From Candidatus Aenigmatarchaeota archaeon (lineage in GTDB: Archaea; Aenigmatarchaeota; Aenigmatarchaeia; CG10238-14), in NCBI GenBank assembly GCA_017610225.1, contig JAFCCM010000002.1:1-64000 (forward strand): a stretch of DNA of 64,000 bases, in the 5' to 3' direction. The position numbers were made by a program, and so were the translations under genes. Of this stretch, positions 18,003 through 26,915 are shown piece after piece. Position 1 is the first letter of the stretch. Each line of letters opens with the position of its first letter. The notes beneath the pieces were generated by a model. The model did no database searches and was not told the origin of the DNA. It saw only the letters and a list, made by a program, of their open reading frames with translations.

Positions 18003-18170
18003 ATGAAAAAATCTGGTCTGGCAATAGGTGTATTTAACGGTATTGGTCTTGGATTATTATTAGGAAGTGAGTTTTCTGGAAGAATTATTACCATCTTAGG
18101 GGCAATTATAGTATTCGTCTCTTTATGTTCTATGTGTATATTGTCACACAAAACCAAAAAGAAAAAATAA
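18003..18170 (+). CDS. 55-aa two-helix membrane protein
   Basis: Translated by hand: MKKSGLAIGVFNGIGLGLLL, short GSEFSGR loop, second helix IITILGAIIVFVSLCSMCIL and a basic tail HKTKKKK. A very strong Shine-Dalgarno (AAGGAGG at 17987-17993) supports translation, though its spacing to the ATG is a few bases longer than usual. Function unknown. Confidence 0.65.
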   Translation: MKKSGLAIGVFNGIGLGLLLGSEFSGRIITILGAIIVFVSLCSMCILSHKTKKKK

Positions 18171-18190
18171 TTAAGAAAAAAGGAAAAAAA

Positions 18191-18910
18191 CTACCTTTTA
18201 AACAACCATCCAAACAGTCCTTTACTCTTCTTTTCTTTCTGTGCTAATTCCTGTAACCTGTTCTGTTCCTGTTCCATTTGTTGAATTTGTTCCTGTAGAA
18301 CTTGTTTTAGTTCCTCATCTTCTCTAATCTGTTCTTTCAGTATTTTAAGCTCCTGTATTCTCTCTTTATTACTAATTACTTCCTGTTCTATTTCTTCAGC
18401 TGATTCTTCATCACCACCAACAAGAATTCTCAAAATAACTGATCTTTTGTCTATTTTTTCTTCTGCTATTATAGTTGATTGAACTGAATTATTAAATTCT
18501 CTTGCTATTTCAGATACGTTCTGTCCTATTCCACCTTTCTGGTCCAATAGGTCTCTCATGCCTAACAAATTATGAACAGCTTCTCTTACCATATTCTGGT
18601 TTCTATAAACTTTCTGTTCCTTTTCTGGCATTGATTCCAATTCATTTTTCATCTCTTGCTTTCTCTCTTGAATTTGTTGTTTTAATTCTGTTGTATTCCG
18701 TGCCATTACTCTGCTTTGTTCGTTTTGCTGGCTTCCTGATTCTTCCCCATCTCCTTGATTGGATCCTTGATTTTGATTATCTACTGTATCGTCAGTTGTT
18801 GGTATTATGGTGTCTGACCCATTCCCTTGGGACCCAGATTCTTCATTTTTTGCTAACACAAAGGCCGGTAACAAAAGTAATATTAAACTCATTGTCAAAA
18901 TCTTCTTCAT
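18191..18910 (-). CDS. Secreted Gln/Glu-rich coiled-coil protein
   Basis: 239 residues. Signal peptide 1-20 (LLLLPAFVLA). A Gly/Ser/Asn/Gln-rich low-complexity stretch (22-68) is followed by long helices (about 72-225) rich in Gln, Glu and Lys with heptad character. The C-terminus GLFGWLFKR is amphipathic/hydrophobic. Hypothetical exported filamentous or chaperone-like protein; no enzymatic motif. Confidence 0.6.
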   Translation of the reverse strand: MKKILTMSLILLLLPAFVLAKNEESGSQGNGSDTIIPTTDDTVDNQNQGSNQGDGEESGSQQNEQSRVMARNTTELKQQIQERKQEMKNELESMPEKEQKVYRNQNMVREAVHNLLGMRDLLDQKGGIGQNVSEIAREFNNSVQSTIIAEEKIDKRSVILRILVGGDEESAEEIEQEVISNKERIQELKILKEQIREDEELKQVLQEQIQQMEQEQNRLQELAQKEKKSKGLFGWLFKR

Positions 18911-18998
18911 TTAATCACATATAATTATTTGGTTATTCTACTCAAAAAGGTTAGTATAAATATTCTCTGATTTTGTTGAAAAGGAAAAAAGAAAAAAA

Positions 18999-19457
18999 TT
19001 ATCTCCCAATTCTTCCCATGTTCTTTCCTAAATTGTCGCAATTTCCGTCATTATCTGCATCGACAAAATATTGTCCTTTCATTCCACTACCTTGCCCTTG
19101 ACCACTATTAGAACCTCTGTTCATTGTTCTCTGACCCAATCCAAGTTCAGCTCTTATATTATTTGCTGTCTCTGAATCTCCATTTTGATTTGCTTCATGT
19201 AATCTTACAAACATATCAAAGTTATCCTCATTGATTACTTGGAATATTTTTCCTCTGATTGGGAGGTTGTTTTCTTCCCTTATTGTAATCCATGTATTGT
19301 AGTCCCTGTTTTCAATTGCTGCTTCTAATTGTTCATGTATTTCTTCGTTGTAGTTTGGACCTTTAACTAAGAAGTCACCTCTATATGCTATGACTCCTGT
19401 TATTCCTACCAATGCGAGAGTGATTATTGCAAACAATCCAATTATTTTCTTTTCCAT
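18999..19457 (-). CDS. Secreted small protein with a calcium-loop-like C-terminus
   Basis: 152 residues from ATG 19457, chosen because GAGGTGA lies just upstream; an open extension to 19487 looks untranslated. Signal/anchor helix at 3-24, a helical middle (EQLEAAIENRDYNTW, then VRLHEANQNGDSETA), a Gly/Ser linker, and DADNDGNCD, an EF-hand/dockerin-like calcium loop. Such exported proteins occur widely in small-genome archaea. It is divergently transcribed from a membrane HTH regulator, with a phased repeat array between. Confidence 0.65.
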   Translation of the reverse strand: MEKKIIGLFAIITLALVGITGVIAYRGDFLVKGPNYNEEIHEQLEAAIENRDYNTWITIREENNLPIRGKIFQVINEDNFDMFVRLHEANQNGDSETANNIRAELGLGQRTMNRGSNSGQGQGSGMKGQYFVDADNDGNCDNLGKNMGRIGR

Positions 19458-19495
19458 TTTCTTCACCTCATTTTTTTTCGTAATCAAATTAAGGT

Positions 19496-19566
19496 TGAAA
19501 CTATACTTATGATTTCATGAAACTATGAGAATTTTTCTGAAACTAAGTTTCACTTTAGTGAAACTA
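19496..19566. promoter_or_regulatory. Four TGAAACTA operator repeats, 20-22 bp apart, with a 20-bp perfect palindrome
   Basis: TGAAACTA occurs at 19496-19503, 19518-19525, 19538-19545 and 19559-19566, with steps of 22, 20 and 21 bases, about two DNA turns. AGTTTCACTTTAGTGAAACT (19546-19565) is a perfect 9+2+9 inverted repeat, and TTTCATGAAA (19513-19522) is a 10-bp palindrome. The array sits between the divergent genes and abuts the TATA-like TATTTAA at 19564-19571 used by the gene starting at 19594, so a bound regulator would block TBP. Confidence 0.75.
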
Positions 19567-19593
19567 TTTAACTTATTATTACCTACTTTTGTC

Positions 19594-20130
19594 ATGGCAA
19601 CAAACAGGAAAATAATATTAGCATTATCAATAGTAATGCTGTTTTCATTGATAACTGTAATGTTCACCCTTTACATACAGTCAAGAAGACCCTCACGACT
19701 AGATCCAATCGTTTTCGAGGAGATGACAACTGAAGAAATAATAGATTATTTTCAAGAGAGGCAATCCTCGAGACCAGTGCCAATGTTCTATTTCATTCCT
19801 GTTATTGGATTCTCTGGACTTTTAGTCGGAACTTTAGTATATTATATACTTTCTGAAAAGATTATAATCAAAGAGAAACAACTTGAGGGCAACACTAAAA
19901 TAATTCTAAAACTTCTTGATTCAAAAGAGAAATTTATTATTGAAAAACTACTTGAAGAAAATGGAAAAGTATACCAATCAGAATTAAATTATTTACCTGG
20001 AATGACCAAAGTCAAAGCACATAGGATTTTGGAAAAATTAAAAACAAGAGGAATAATCAAGAAAGAAAAATTGGGTAAAATAAACATGATTAGGCTGGAA
20101 GACAGTATATATGAATCCCTGAAAAAATAG
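19594..20130 (+). CDS. Membrane-bound winged-helix regulator
   Basis: 178 residues from ATG 19594. Two transmembrane segments (about 7-27 and 70-90) flank an exported loop; a linker leads to a C-terminal winged helix (KIILKLLDSKEKFIIEKLLEENGKVYQSELNYLPGMTKVKAHRILEKLKTRGII). The upstream ATG at 19525 lies inside the operator array, whereas TATTTAA at 19564-19571 predicts transcription starting at 19594, so the shorter leaderless form is preferred. It probably controls itself and the divergent secreted-protein gene. Confidence 0.75.
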   Translation: MATNRKIILALSIVMLFSLITVMFTLYIQSRRPSRLDPIVFEEMTTEEIIDYFQERQSSRPVPMFYFIPVIGFSGLLVGTLVYYILSEKIIIKEKQLEGNTKIILKLLDSKEKFIIEKLLEENGKVYQSELNYLPGMTKVKAHRILEKLKTRGIIKKEKLGKINMIRLEDSIYESLKK

Positions 20131-20240
20131 TTTGATTTCTCAATAAAAATCGTTGGAAGAAAATCTGATTTCAATTCTCACCAAGAACAAGTTTTATCTC
20201 CTCTTAATCACAAAAATAATAGAAATTCCTGCTCTAGAAA

Positions 20241-20639
20241 TTAATCTAAAATAAGTCCAGTACATCTCCAGTTAATATATGCGGTTTCAGTATCTCCCCT
20301 TACAACGCAAGCAGGACTACAACCTGATTTTTCCAAGTCTAGACCAATCCACCATGTTCTTGTTACTTGATTGTAAAAATAATTATCAATAAGTCTCCCT
20401 TCATCTGTACATTCACTATTTTCCGCTATTTCTAGCGCTTCTTTAATAGTCATTTTGGATTCTAGCTCCTCTGTAAAAGTTTCTCCATTAGCTCTGCACT
20501 GCCTAGGATAACTTTCCATTACTGGATTTCCTGCATTCACACAATCTTCAAAACTGTTAATTGATTTCAGTTTAGTACAGCCAGATATTCCAACTACTAA
20601 TAGAATTAAGATAATAGATGCCAAAATCTTATTTAACAT
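20241..20639 (-). CDS. Lipoprotein of the NSFEDCVNAGNPVMESYPRQC type
   Basis: 132 residues. Signal and lipobox GISGC with the cysteine at about 21. The next part contains INSFEDCVNAGNPVMESYPRQCRA, a short module that recurs in many bacterial and archaeal lipoproteins with unknown role. The second half (ALEIAENSECTDEG ... WWIGLDLEKSGCSPACVV ... INWRCTG) resembles a PepSY-like exported fold, with paired cysteines. Confidence 0.7.
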   Translation of the reverse strand: MLNKILASIILILLVVGISGCTKLKSINSFEDCVNAGNPVMESYPRQCRANGETFTEELESKMTIKEALEIAENSECTDEGRLIDNYFYNQVTRTWWIGLDLEKSGCSPACVVRGDTETAYINWRCTGLILD

Positions 20640-20774
20640 TCTTTCTTACTAAATCGATTTATTTGGATTAGTCTATATAAAACATACTGTTTATGTATGG
20701 TAAAGACCGAAAGATATTATGAAAAACCATTTAAACTTAAAGAAACAAGATATTAGCGAGAGGTTCAAGAATAA

Positions 20775-21086
20775 ATGACAAATACTTCTGTAAGAAGACT
20801 AGTTCTTGATATATTAAAGCCATTAGATCCATCAGTAATAGAAATAAGCAAATCTTTAGCAAATATTGAAGGGATAACTGCCATAAACCTTGTGGTATAT
20901 GAAGTTGATAGAAAAACAGAGACTATAAAAACAACAATAGAAGGCGATGATATAGACTTTGAGAAGATAAAAAAAGTTATTGAAAAATTCGGTGCTGTTG
21001 TCCACTCAGTAGACGGAGTAGTGACCGGTAAAAAAATAATTGAAGAATCCAAAACACCACAGGACATGCTTATGAAGGTGCCTTAA
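20775..21086 (+). CDS. DUF211 family protein
   Basis: 103 residues. The whole chain matches DUF211: VRRLVLDILKPLDPSVIEIS, GITAINLVVYEVDRKTETIK, FEKIKKVIEKFGAVVHSVDGVVTG. This is a ferredoxin-like fold found mainly in archaea, often beside metal transporters. The adjacent VIT-type transporter starts five bases after its stop, so a role in metal-linked regulation or binding is inferred, not shown. Confidence 0.88.
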   Translation: MTNTSVRRLVLDILKPLDPSVIEISKSLANIEGITAINLVVYEVDRKTETIKTTIEGDDIDFEKIKKVIEKFGAVVHSVDGVVTGKKIIEESKTPQDMLMKVP

Positions 21087-21090
21087 GTAA

Positions 21091-21663
21091 ATGATTAAGA
21101 AAATTAGGGAGCAGATGGAACTGGTTGGTGGAGAAGAAATTATCAGACGTTATTTTGTCATGAATAGTTTTGATGGTATACTAACTGTTTTAGGTATTCT
21201 TTTAGGTTCATTTGTTTCTGGGACACTCGTCTCTGGGGCAATAATCAAGATAACTTTAGCAACTGGTTTAGCTATGTTTATCTCAGGTTCATTTGGAACA
21301 TTTATCACAGAACAGGCAGAAAGAGAAAAAAATATAAACGATTTAGAGCATGAATTACTTACAAATCTCGATAATAGTATTCATAGGAAAGCAAATAAAA
21401 CAACTGCTATTGTTTCCAGCCTGATTGATGGTATTTCCCCCATGTTAGCGAGTTTAATTGTTATTTCTCCATTCTTTTTTTCCAGAATTATTGGAGAACT
21501 CAACGCATTTTATGTGTCTATGGCATTGTCTTTTATCTCTCTGTTTATCCTTGGTATTTTTCTTGGTGGTATCTCAGGTAAAAAGAAGCTCAAATATGGA
21601 TTGAAAATGTTAGTTGTAGGAATAATTGCGGTATTAGTTATATCATTACTTGGTCTGGTATAA
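21091..21663 (+). CDS. VIT1/CCC1-family (DUF125) membrane transporter
   Basis: 190 residues. Signature MNSFDGILTVLGILLGSFVSG near the N-terminus and repeated small-residue helices; five transmembrane segments with a central charged cytoplasmic stretch (TEQAEREKNINDLEHELL) like the metal-binding region of VIT proteins. Members move Fe2+/Mn2+ out of the cytoplasm. It is translationally close to DUF211 and the first base of the next gene lies a few dozen bases downstream. Confidence 0.85.
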   Translation: MIKKIREQMELVGGEEIIRRYFVMNSFDGILTVLGILLGSFVSGTLVSGAIIKITLATGLAMFISGSFGTFITEQAEREKNINDLEHELLTNLDNSIHRKANKTTAIVSSLIDGISPMLASLIVISPFFFSRIIGELNAFYVSMALSFISLFILGIFLGGISGKKKLKYGLKMLVVGIIAVLVISLLGLV

Positions 21664-21693
21664 TTTTTATTATCTCAAGTTTAATTATTGTTT

Positions 21694-22194
21694 ATGTTAG
21701 ACTATTCTTTCTGGGAAATTGTCACATCTTTTGGTAGTATTTCATTTTGGATAGGAGCATCAATGATGTGTCTAATACTTTTTTTCACTGTTCCTAAAAA
21801 ATCTAGAAAATATTTTATATGGTTCATCTTTCTTGTTCTCCCAACAATTATTATTGCCAACAGCATAACACAAGCAACTAAATTAATTCTTCAAGTGCCT
21901 AGACCTTGTGATGGTTTTCCTGATTGCCCGAGCGGTTATTCCATGCCTAGCGGACATACAACTGTTGCTTTTGCTGCAATGACTGTTTTGGGGTTACATT
22001 ACAAGAAAAAGAAGTATTTAATACCCTTTTTAATTTTTGCACAGGTTGTAGGAATTTCGAGAATTGTTTTAGGTGTCCATACTATTCCAGATGTTTTAGT
22101 TGGATCTGTTATTGGTATTTTTGTTGGTTTTCTTGTTCAGAAAGCATATGAGATGCATTATAAGGATTTTGTGAAGGTTGTTAAGAAGGTTTAA
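21694..22194 (+). CDS. PAP2-family membrane phosphatase
   Basis: 166 residues from ATG 21694 (a TTG at 21688 is possible). The three PAP2 motifs are complete: KLILQVPRP, the P-S-G-H signature in SMPSGHTTVAF, and SRIVLGVHTIPDVLVG. Five or six transmembrane helices. It would dephosphorylate polyprenyl diphosphate or lipid phosphates at the membrane. Third gene in a rightward run after DUF211 and the VIT transporter; convergent with the next gene. Confidence 0.9.
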   Translation: MLDYSFWEIVTSFGSISFWIGASMMCLILFFTVPKKSRKYFIWFIFLVLPTIIIANSITQATKLILQVPRPCDGFPDCPSGYSMPSGHTTVAFAAMTVLGLHYKKKKYLIPFLIFAQVVGISRIVLGVHTIPDVLVGSVIGIFVGFLVQKAYEMHYKDFVKVVKKV

Positions 22195-22733
22195 AAATAA
22201 TCCTTTATCTTCTTAGTCATCTGTAAATAAATCAGCCAACAGAAAAGCAGGACAGCATCCATTGCACTAAATATCAGAAGTCCAAAGTCCTCATGAGCTA
22301 GACTTGGAAGAAATGTTACAAAAAACTTTGGAATTAGATTCAAACCAAAAGCATAATTAGAGAAAGGATAAAATGGACAAATAAAACCAGACAAAGAAGC
22401 ATCAAGTATGAGATGTACAAGAAAACCAAAAGATATCATGACAAAATACAAAGAAATTTTCTTCTTTTTAATAAAGTGAAAATACATTGAAAAGGCTAAG
22501 AAAAGAATAGGAATCCAAATATTATGAGTATATAATCTATGGACATTAACACCACCCATAAGAAGATAGCCGATAGGTAAGTCTATGTCAGGAAACAATC
22601 CTGCTAAACCAGCGAGAAGAACATGTTTGTTTGTGATAACTCCTCTTTTCTTGAGGATATGATCTCGAAATAAATCAATTAGTATTATCGGAATTAAGAT
22701 ATGAGTTACTGCTAGTGGCATTTTATCACTCAA
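22191..22733 (-). CDS. YdjM/DUF457-type membrane protein (predicted metal-dependent hydrolase)
   Basis: 180 residues. THILIPIILIDLF at the N-terminus, then GLAGLFPDIDLP and HRLYTHN, the conserved His/Asp pattern of the YdjM family, with about five membrane helices. The family is annotated as membrane-bound hydrolase by pattern only. A second, partial relative lies at 63711-64000. Confidence 0.78.
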   Translation of the reverse strand: MSDKMPLAVTHILIPIILIDLFRDHILKKRGVITNKHVLLAGLAGLFPDIDLPIGYLLMGGVNVHRLYTHNIWIPILFLAFSMYFHFIKKKKISLYFVMISFGFLVHLILDASLSGFICPFYPFSNYAFGLNLIPKFFVTFLPSLAHEDFGLLIFSAMDAVLLFCWLIYLQMTKKIKDYF

Positions 22734-22772
22734 GTTATATTTAGTTTTACTTGATTATAATTTTATTTGAAA

Positions 22773-23858
22773 TTATCTAATAAGTTTTTTCTTAATAAGA
22801 TAAAAGAAAAATCCTGTTATACTTGGTTTGGTATAAAGTATATTCATAAGAGTCTTGAAATTCAAGAACGGCATGTTAATAGAACCTGATTCAGATACGT
22901 ATTTTTGACCCAAAGAAGATACTTGATGAAAATCTTTACCTCTACTTGTAATTAATTTCTGAAACATTTTCCTATTTTTTAAAGAAGTATCTAGTAATTT
23001 TGAAAATGATTTCTTCCATAGTTTATCATAGTTCTTGTTTTCAATAATACTTTTAGCCGCTAAGAAGCCTGATTCTATGGCGTATCTCATACCAAAACCT
23101 GCTAACGCATCCTGAAATCCAGCCGCCTCCCCCACATATAATTTATCATCGATGATTGCGGTCTTAAGGTTAATGTCAAAAGAAGCCACGCCAGAAAATT
23201 CTTTGGGAGAGACTATATCAAAATCTAATATATTCTGGAATTGTTTTATTGTTTCCTTAAGATGAGGTTGTTGATCCCTGTCTAGGTATGTTTTTGAGCA
23301 GGTTAACACCGCATGCTTATCGTGAACAGAAAAATACGAGTAACCATTAGGGGAGAATCGGTTGTTAAGTAATACGTTTATTCTGTCGGAAATATTGGTT
23401 TTGAAAGTTATTCCATGTGCCATGGCCATAGGCTTCTTAATTCCTATTGCTATTATATCTGCTTCTTCGTTCTTTAATATGGAGTTAAAGATTATTTTTA
23501 CACCATTTGATTCGGCTTGTTTTTTTAATGATTGATCTATTGAATCTTCTTTTTCTCCACGTCTAACAACATACATGAATGGTTTTTTTGTTTTGAATTT
23601 GATGATCCTGGATGATGGAAAATAAAATTCCATTTCATGGCATGGTTTATAGAAAAAGTTGGGTTTGATGTTTCTTTTTTTAAGATATTCTAACACATTT
23701 TTTCTCGTTGTCCAATTTTCGAGATATTGGAAATCACCTGAAATCTTGCCACAGAATTTTTTTCTTTCGTGAATTTCAACATCAAATCCATTTTTGGCTA
23801 AATTTATTGCAGATGTTAAACCAGAGATTCCTCCACCTTTTATTATAATTTTTTTCAT
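22773..23858 (-). CDS. FAD-dependent oxidoreductase, geranylgeranyl reductase-like
   Basis: 361 residues. Rossmann GGGISGLTSAINLAKNGFDVEIHER at the N-terminus and the second FAD motif LYVGEAAGFQDALAGFGMRYAIESG near residue 250, both typical of the GGR/FixC group. The C-terminal part is helical with a basic tail. Likely acts on isoprenoid chains or related lipids. Together with 24853-25917 it flanks a PHP-like protein, all on the minus strand. Exact substrate unknown. Confidence 0.8.
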   Translation of the reverse strand: MKKIIIKGGGISGLTSAINLAKNGFDVEIHERKKFCGKISGDFQYLENWTTRKNVLEYLKKRNIKPNFFYKPCHEMEFYFPSSRIIKFKTKKPFMYVVRRGEKEDSIDQSLKKQAESNGVKIIFNSILKNEEADIIAIGIKKPMAMAHGITFKTNISDRINVLLNNRFSPNGYSYFSVHDKHAVLTCSKTYLDRDQQPHLKETIKQFQNILDFDIVSPKEFSGVASFDINLKTAIIDDKLYVGEAAGFQDALAGFGMRYAIESGFLAAKSIIENKNYDKLWKKSFSKLLDTSLKNRKMFQKLITSRGKDFHQVSSLGQKYVSESGSINMPFLNFKTLMNILYTKPSITGFFFYLIKKKLIR

Positions 23859-23915
23859 GATCTCAATTAGAATTAGAGTTTTGAATTAAAGTTTTTTTTT
23901 TCTATTATTGAAAAT

Positions 23916-24803
23916 TTAACCTCTTGGTCTATTATACAATTCTCTTATTCCTGGAACCTTACTGACCAGATAAGGTAATGCAAAATGAGGAATAAAATGT
24001 GTTAGTGGAACTGTTCTGTATGTATTTTCATGTTCTCCTGCAAAAATAGCCTCCTTTAAAGAATCGACGATAGTTCTACCACTTGTGAAGTCAATACCAT
24101 CAACTTTTATTCTACCAGTTCCTATTGCATCTAAAGCGCCTACAGATCTAGCGTGAACATCAGTATCTGTAATAACAGGAAGATTATAACCTTCTCTAGC
24201 AAGTCTTTCAGATAATCTTAATACTTCATGATTGACATCTATTCCACCTAAAACATCAATTCCTAATTTACCCAATAGCTCATTTACTCTCCAATATAAT
24301 TCTTTGCAATATCCATTCCATTCTAAAGCTAGATTTCTATCATATTGTATACATATTCTTTCGACTTCTTCTCTTTTTGATGGGTCAATTCCTTTAAGAA
24401 CATTGCCATTAGTTACAAATGGATGATCATAAATCAAAAGTGAATCTCTTTCAAGTGCCTCATCAGCCATTGTTCTAAAAGGTCTCCATGATTCAACATC
24501 ATCAGAACCAATAGTTAACATATGAAAATCATCTAATGTATCTGATTCTCTTGCTCTGAGGACATATCTTTGTTCACCGTCTCTTTCTATCCTCATAACC
24601 AAATCATCTGAATCTACTATATACCCATAATCTCTTAATCCAGATGAAAGTTCTCTTACATCATCAAAAATAGGAACATTTAGTTGTTCTAGAGATATTA
24701 TATCTAATCCTTTTCTTTCCATTGCTCTAATCAAATCTACTAATGGATACTCTTCAAAATAAGGATGTGCATGTAGTTCTATATGTGTTTTTTTAACAGT
24801 CAT
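23916..24803 (-). CDS. PHP-like domain protein
   Basis: 295 residues. N-terminal IELHAHPYFEEYPLVDLIRAMERKGLDIISLEQLN matches motif 1 of the PHP phosphoesterase fold (H-x-H), with later LLIYDHPFV, ALEWNG, GGIDVNHEV and TDTDVHARSVG as the other metal-ligand motifs. All four blocks look intact, so it is probably an active metal-dependent phosphoesterase. Codon use seems slightly less AT-biased than its neighbours. No promoter of note was seen. Confidence 0.75.
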   Translation of the reverse strand: MTVKKTHIELHAHPYFEEYPLVDLIRAMERKGLDIISLEQLNVPIFDDVRELSSGLRDYGYIVDSDDLVMRIERDGEQRYVLRARESDTLDDFHMLTIGSDDVESWRPFRTMADEALERDSLLIYDHPFVTNGNVLKGIDPSKREEVERICIQYDRNLALEWNGYCKELYWRVNELLGKLGIDVLGGIDVNHEVLRLSERLAREGYNLPVITDTDVHARSVGALDAIGTGRIKVDGIDFTSGRTIVDSLKEAIFAGEHENTYRTVPLTHFIPHFALPYLVSKVPGIRELYNRPRG

Positions 24804-24852
24804 ATTTAATCAATTAATGAAAAACTATTTAAAATCATACGTTTACTTGATT

Positions 24853-25917
24853 CTACAACAAATCCTCATCAAACAACTCTCCAACAGCAGGACTTAGATA
24901 TTTACCAACACCAAAACCAAAGTCAAGCAACCAGTCAGAAGAATGAATAATTTGACTAATCCATAACCCTTTAAGAATAGGCCATTTAAGTTTTTCTTTC
25001 CATTTATCATCATAATTCTTTTTTAGGAATGAATAATCGTATTTTTCTTCCTTTAGAGACTTTTCACATGTTTTTGAAGCAATTTTAGCAGCAATCAATC
25101 CATATATCAATCCACCACCAGAAAATGGCTTAACCTGACAAGCAGCATCACCAACAAGAAGAACTCTATCTGATACTGAATCTTTGATTAATCCATATCT
25201 TATCAACCCAGACACTTTGTCTTTTGTTTTAATATTTTTTCCAACTCTTTTCTCAACAAATTTTTGATAATAATAACCAACTTTTCTAGAAGATGCTACT
25301 CCAATTCTTGCTTGATCATCTCCTTCAGGAACAACCCAAGCAAAAAAATCAGGAGATATTTTAGAGTCAAACCATAACTCAGAACAGGTTAGATCAAAAT
25401 GTCCTTGAATGGTTTCCTGAACACCAACAATAAGATTGTCCGGCTGAGGTAGATTAGATATTCTAGCAACAGTAGAACTAGGACCGTCCGCCCCGACAAG
25501 AAGTTTTGTTCTAAAATTTCCTTTGTTTGTTTTGATTTCTAGAAAATCTTTTTCTCTTCTGAAACTTTTGAATTCTATTTTCATCTTAATTTCAACGTTG
25601 TTTCTCCTAGCTTTTTTAGCAAGTTCTTTATCAAACAATTCCCTATCTAAGACATAAAACGGTCTTTTGGATTTTAGAGTCATATAATTGCCATTAGGAG
25701 AGAAGAACTTTGATTTAGTAACTTTATTTATCACAACTCTTTTTGAAACTCCAGAAAGTTCAAATATTCTTTTGCTATTAAAACCTGTACACTGAACTGG
25801 TTTCCCTATTTCTGACTTCTTGTCAATTATTAACACTTCATGATTCTTCCCGAGAAGTTCTCCCACTTTACATCCTATCGGACCTGCGCCGACTATCACA
25901 ACATCATAATTTTTCAT
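24853..25917 (-). CDS. Digeranylgeranylglycerophospholipid reductase-family flavoprotein
   Basis: 354 residues. FAD motif VVIVGAGPIGCKVGELLGKNHEVLIIDK, the substrate-site motif GKPVQCTGFNSKRI containing the Cys conserved in archaeal GGRs, PxGxxxARIGV-type stretch (VVPEGDDQARIGVASS), and GDAACQVKPFSGGGLIYGLIAA near residue 255. GGRs saturate the geranylgeranyl chains of archaeal membrane lipids. Divergent from carbamate kinase with 43 bases between. Confidence 0.88.
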   Translation of the reverse strand: MKNYDVVIVGAGPIGCKVGELLGKNHEVLIIDKKSEIGKPVQCTGFNSKRIFELSGVSKRVVINKVTKSKFFSPNGNYMTLKSKRPFYVLDRELFDKELAKKARRNNVEIKMKIEFKSFRREKDFLEIKTNKGNFRTKLLVGADGPSSTVARISNLPQPDNLIVGVQETIQGHFDLTCSELWFDSKISPDFFAWVVPEGDDQARIGVASSRKVGYYYQKFVEKRVGKNIKTKDKVSGLIRYGLIKDSVSDRVLLVGDAACQVKPFSGGGLIYGLIAAKIASKTCEKSLKEEKYDYSFLKKNYDDKWKEKLKWPILKGLWISQIIHSSDWLLDFGFGVGKYLSPAVGELFDEDLL

Positions 25918-25960
25918 ATAAACAAATAGAAAATATAATTACAAAAAGATAATACTTCTT

Positions 25961-26875
25961 ATGCAAAAAACAATTATTCTTGCTCTCGGGGGAAATATGA
26001 TTAAGAAAGCCCGGGAAAAGGGTACATTTGAGCAACAATACAAAAATGTTGATGAAAGTTGTGAACAAATCGTAAAAATAATCAAACAAAGATGGAATGT
26101 TGTTATATCTCATGGTAATGGTCCTCAGGTTGGGAATCTTCTCCTTCAACAAGAATTACTCAAGGATAAAATACCACCAATGCCTCTGGATGTTTGTGGA
26201 GCTTTAAGCCAAGGTGAGATAGGTTACTTAATTCAACAGATACTTCTAAATAAATTGAAAAAAAATAAAATTAAGAAAAAAGTTGTAACTATTATCACTC
26301 AAGTTCTAGTCGATGAAAAGGATCCAGAATTTAAAAATCCATCCAAGCCTATCGGACCATTCTACAAAATCAAAAATATGTCTCCAATGGTTTATCAATC
26401 AGGAAAGGGATGGAGAAGAATAGTACCGTCACCTAACCCTAAGAAAATAATCGAGAAAGAACAGGTCAAAGACCTAATCGAAGATGGAGATGTTGTTATT
26501 GCTTGTGGTGGTGGTGGAATACCTGTTGTTGAAAAAAAAGGAAATCTACATGGAATAGAAGGAGTGATAGACAAAGATTTAGCTTCAGAGAGATTGGCGA
26601 GAGATTTGGGCATCAAAGTTATGATGATACTTACAGATGTGGATAATGTTTACCTTAACTATAGAAAAAAGGATCAAAAAAAATTAAAGAAAGTAAAATT
26701 ATTAGAAATCAAAGAATATTATCAAAAGGGTCATTTCCCAAAAGGAAGTATGGGACCAAAAATAGAAGCGTCTATTAGATTTTTAGAAAATGGTGGAGAG
26801 AAAGTTTTCATTACATCTCCAAGATTAGCAACAAGGTGTTTGAAAGGAAAAGCAGGAACTGCACTTACCAGATAA
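25961..26875 (+). CDS. arcC: Carbamate kinase
   Basis: 304 residues, full amino-acid-kinase fold. ILALGGNMI near the N-terminus, VISHGNGPQVGNLLLQ, the carbamate kinase-specific PMPLDVCGALSQGEIGYLIQ, GWRRIVPSPNPKKIIE, VIACGGGGIPV, LILTDVDNVYLN-type metal/nucleotide loop (MILTDVDNVY), and KGSMGPKIEASIRF. It interconverts carbamoyl phosphate + ADP and carbamate + ATP; in archaea it may make ATP or recycle carbamoyl phosphate. Confidence 0.96.
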   Translation: MQKTIILALGGNMIKKAREKGTFEQQYKNVDESCEQIVKIIKQRWNVVISHGNGPQVGNLLLQQELLKDKIPPMPLDVCGALSQGEIGYLIQQILLNKLKKNKIKKKVVTIITQVLVDEKDPEFKNPSKPIGPFYKIKNMSPMVYQSGKGWRRIVPSPNPKKIIEKEQVKDLIEDGDVVIACGGGGIPVVEKKGNLHGIEGVIDKDLASERLARDLGIKVMMILTDVDNVYLNYRKKDQKKLKKVKLLEIKEYYQKGHFPKGSMGPKIEASIRFLENGGEKVFITSPRLATRCLKGKAGTALTR

Positions 26876-26915
26876 GATTAAAAAATATAACCACCAATAT
26901 TATCAGAGAGTTTGT

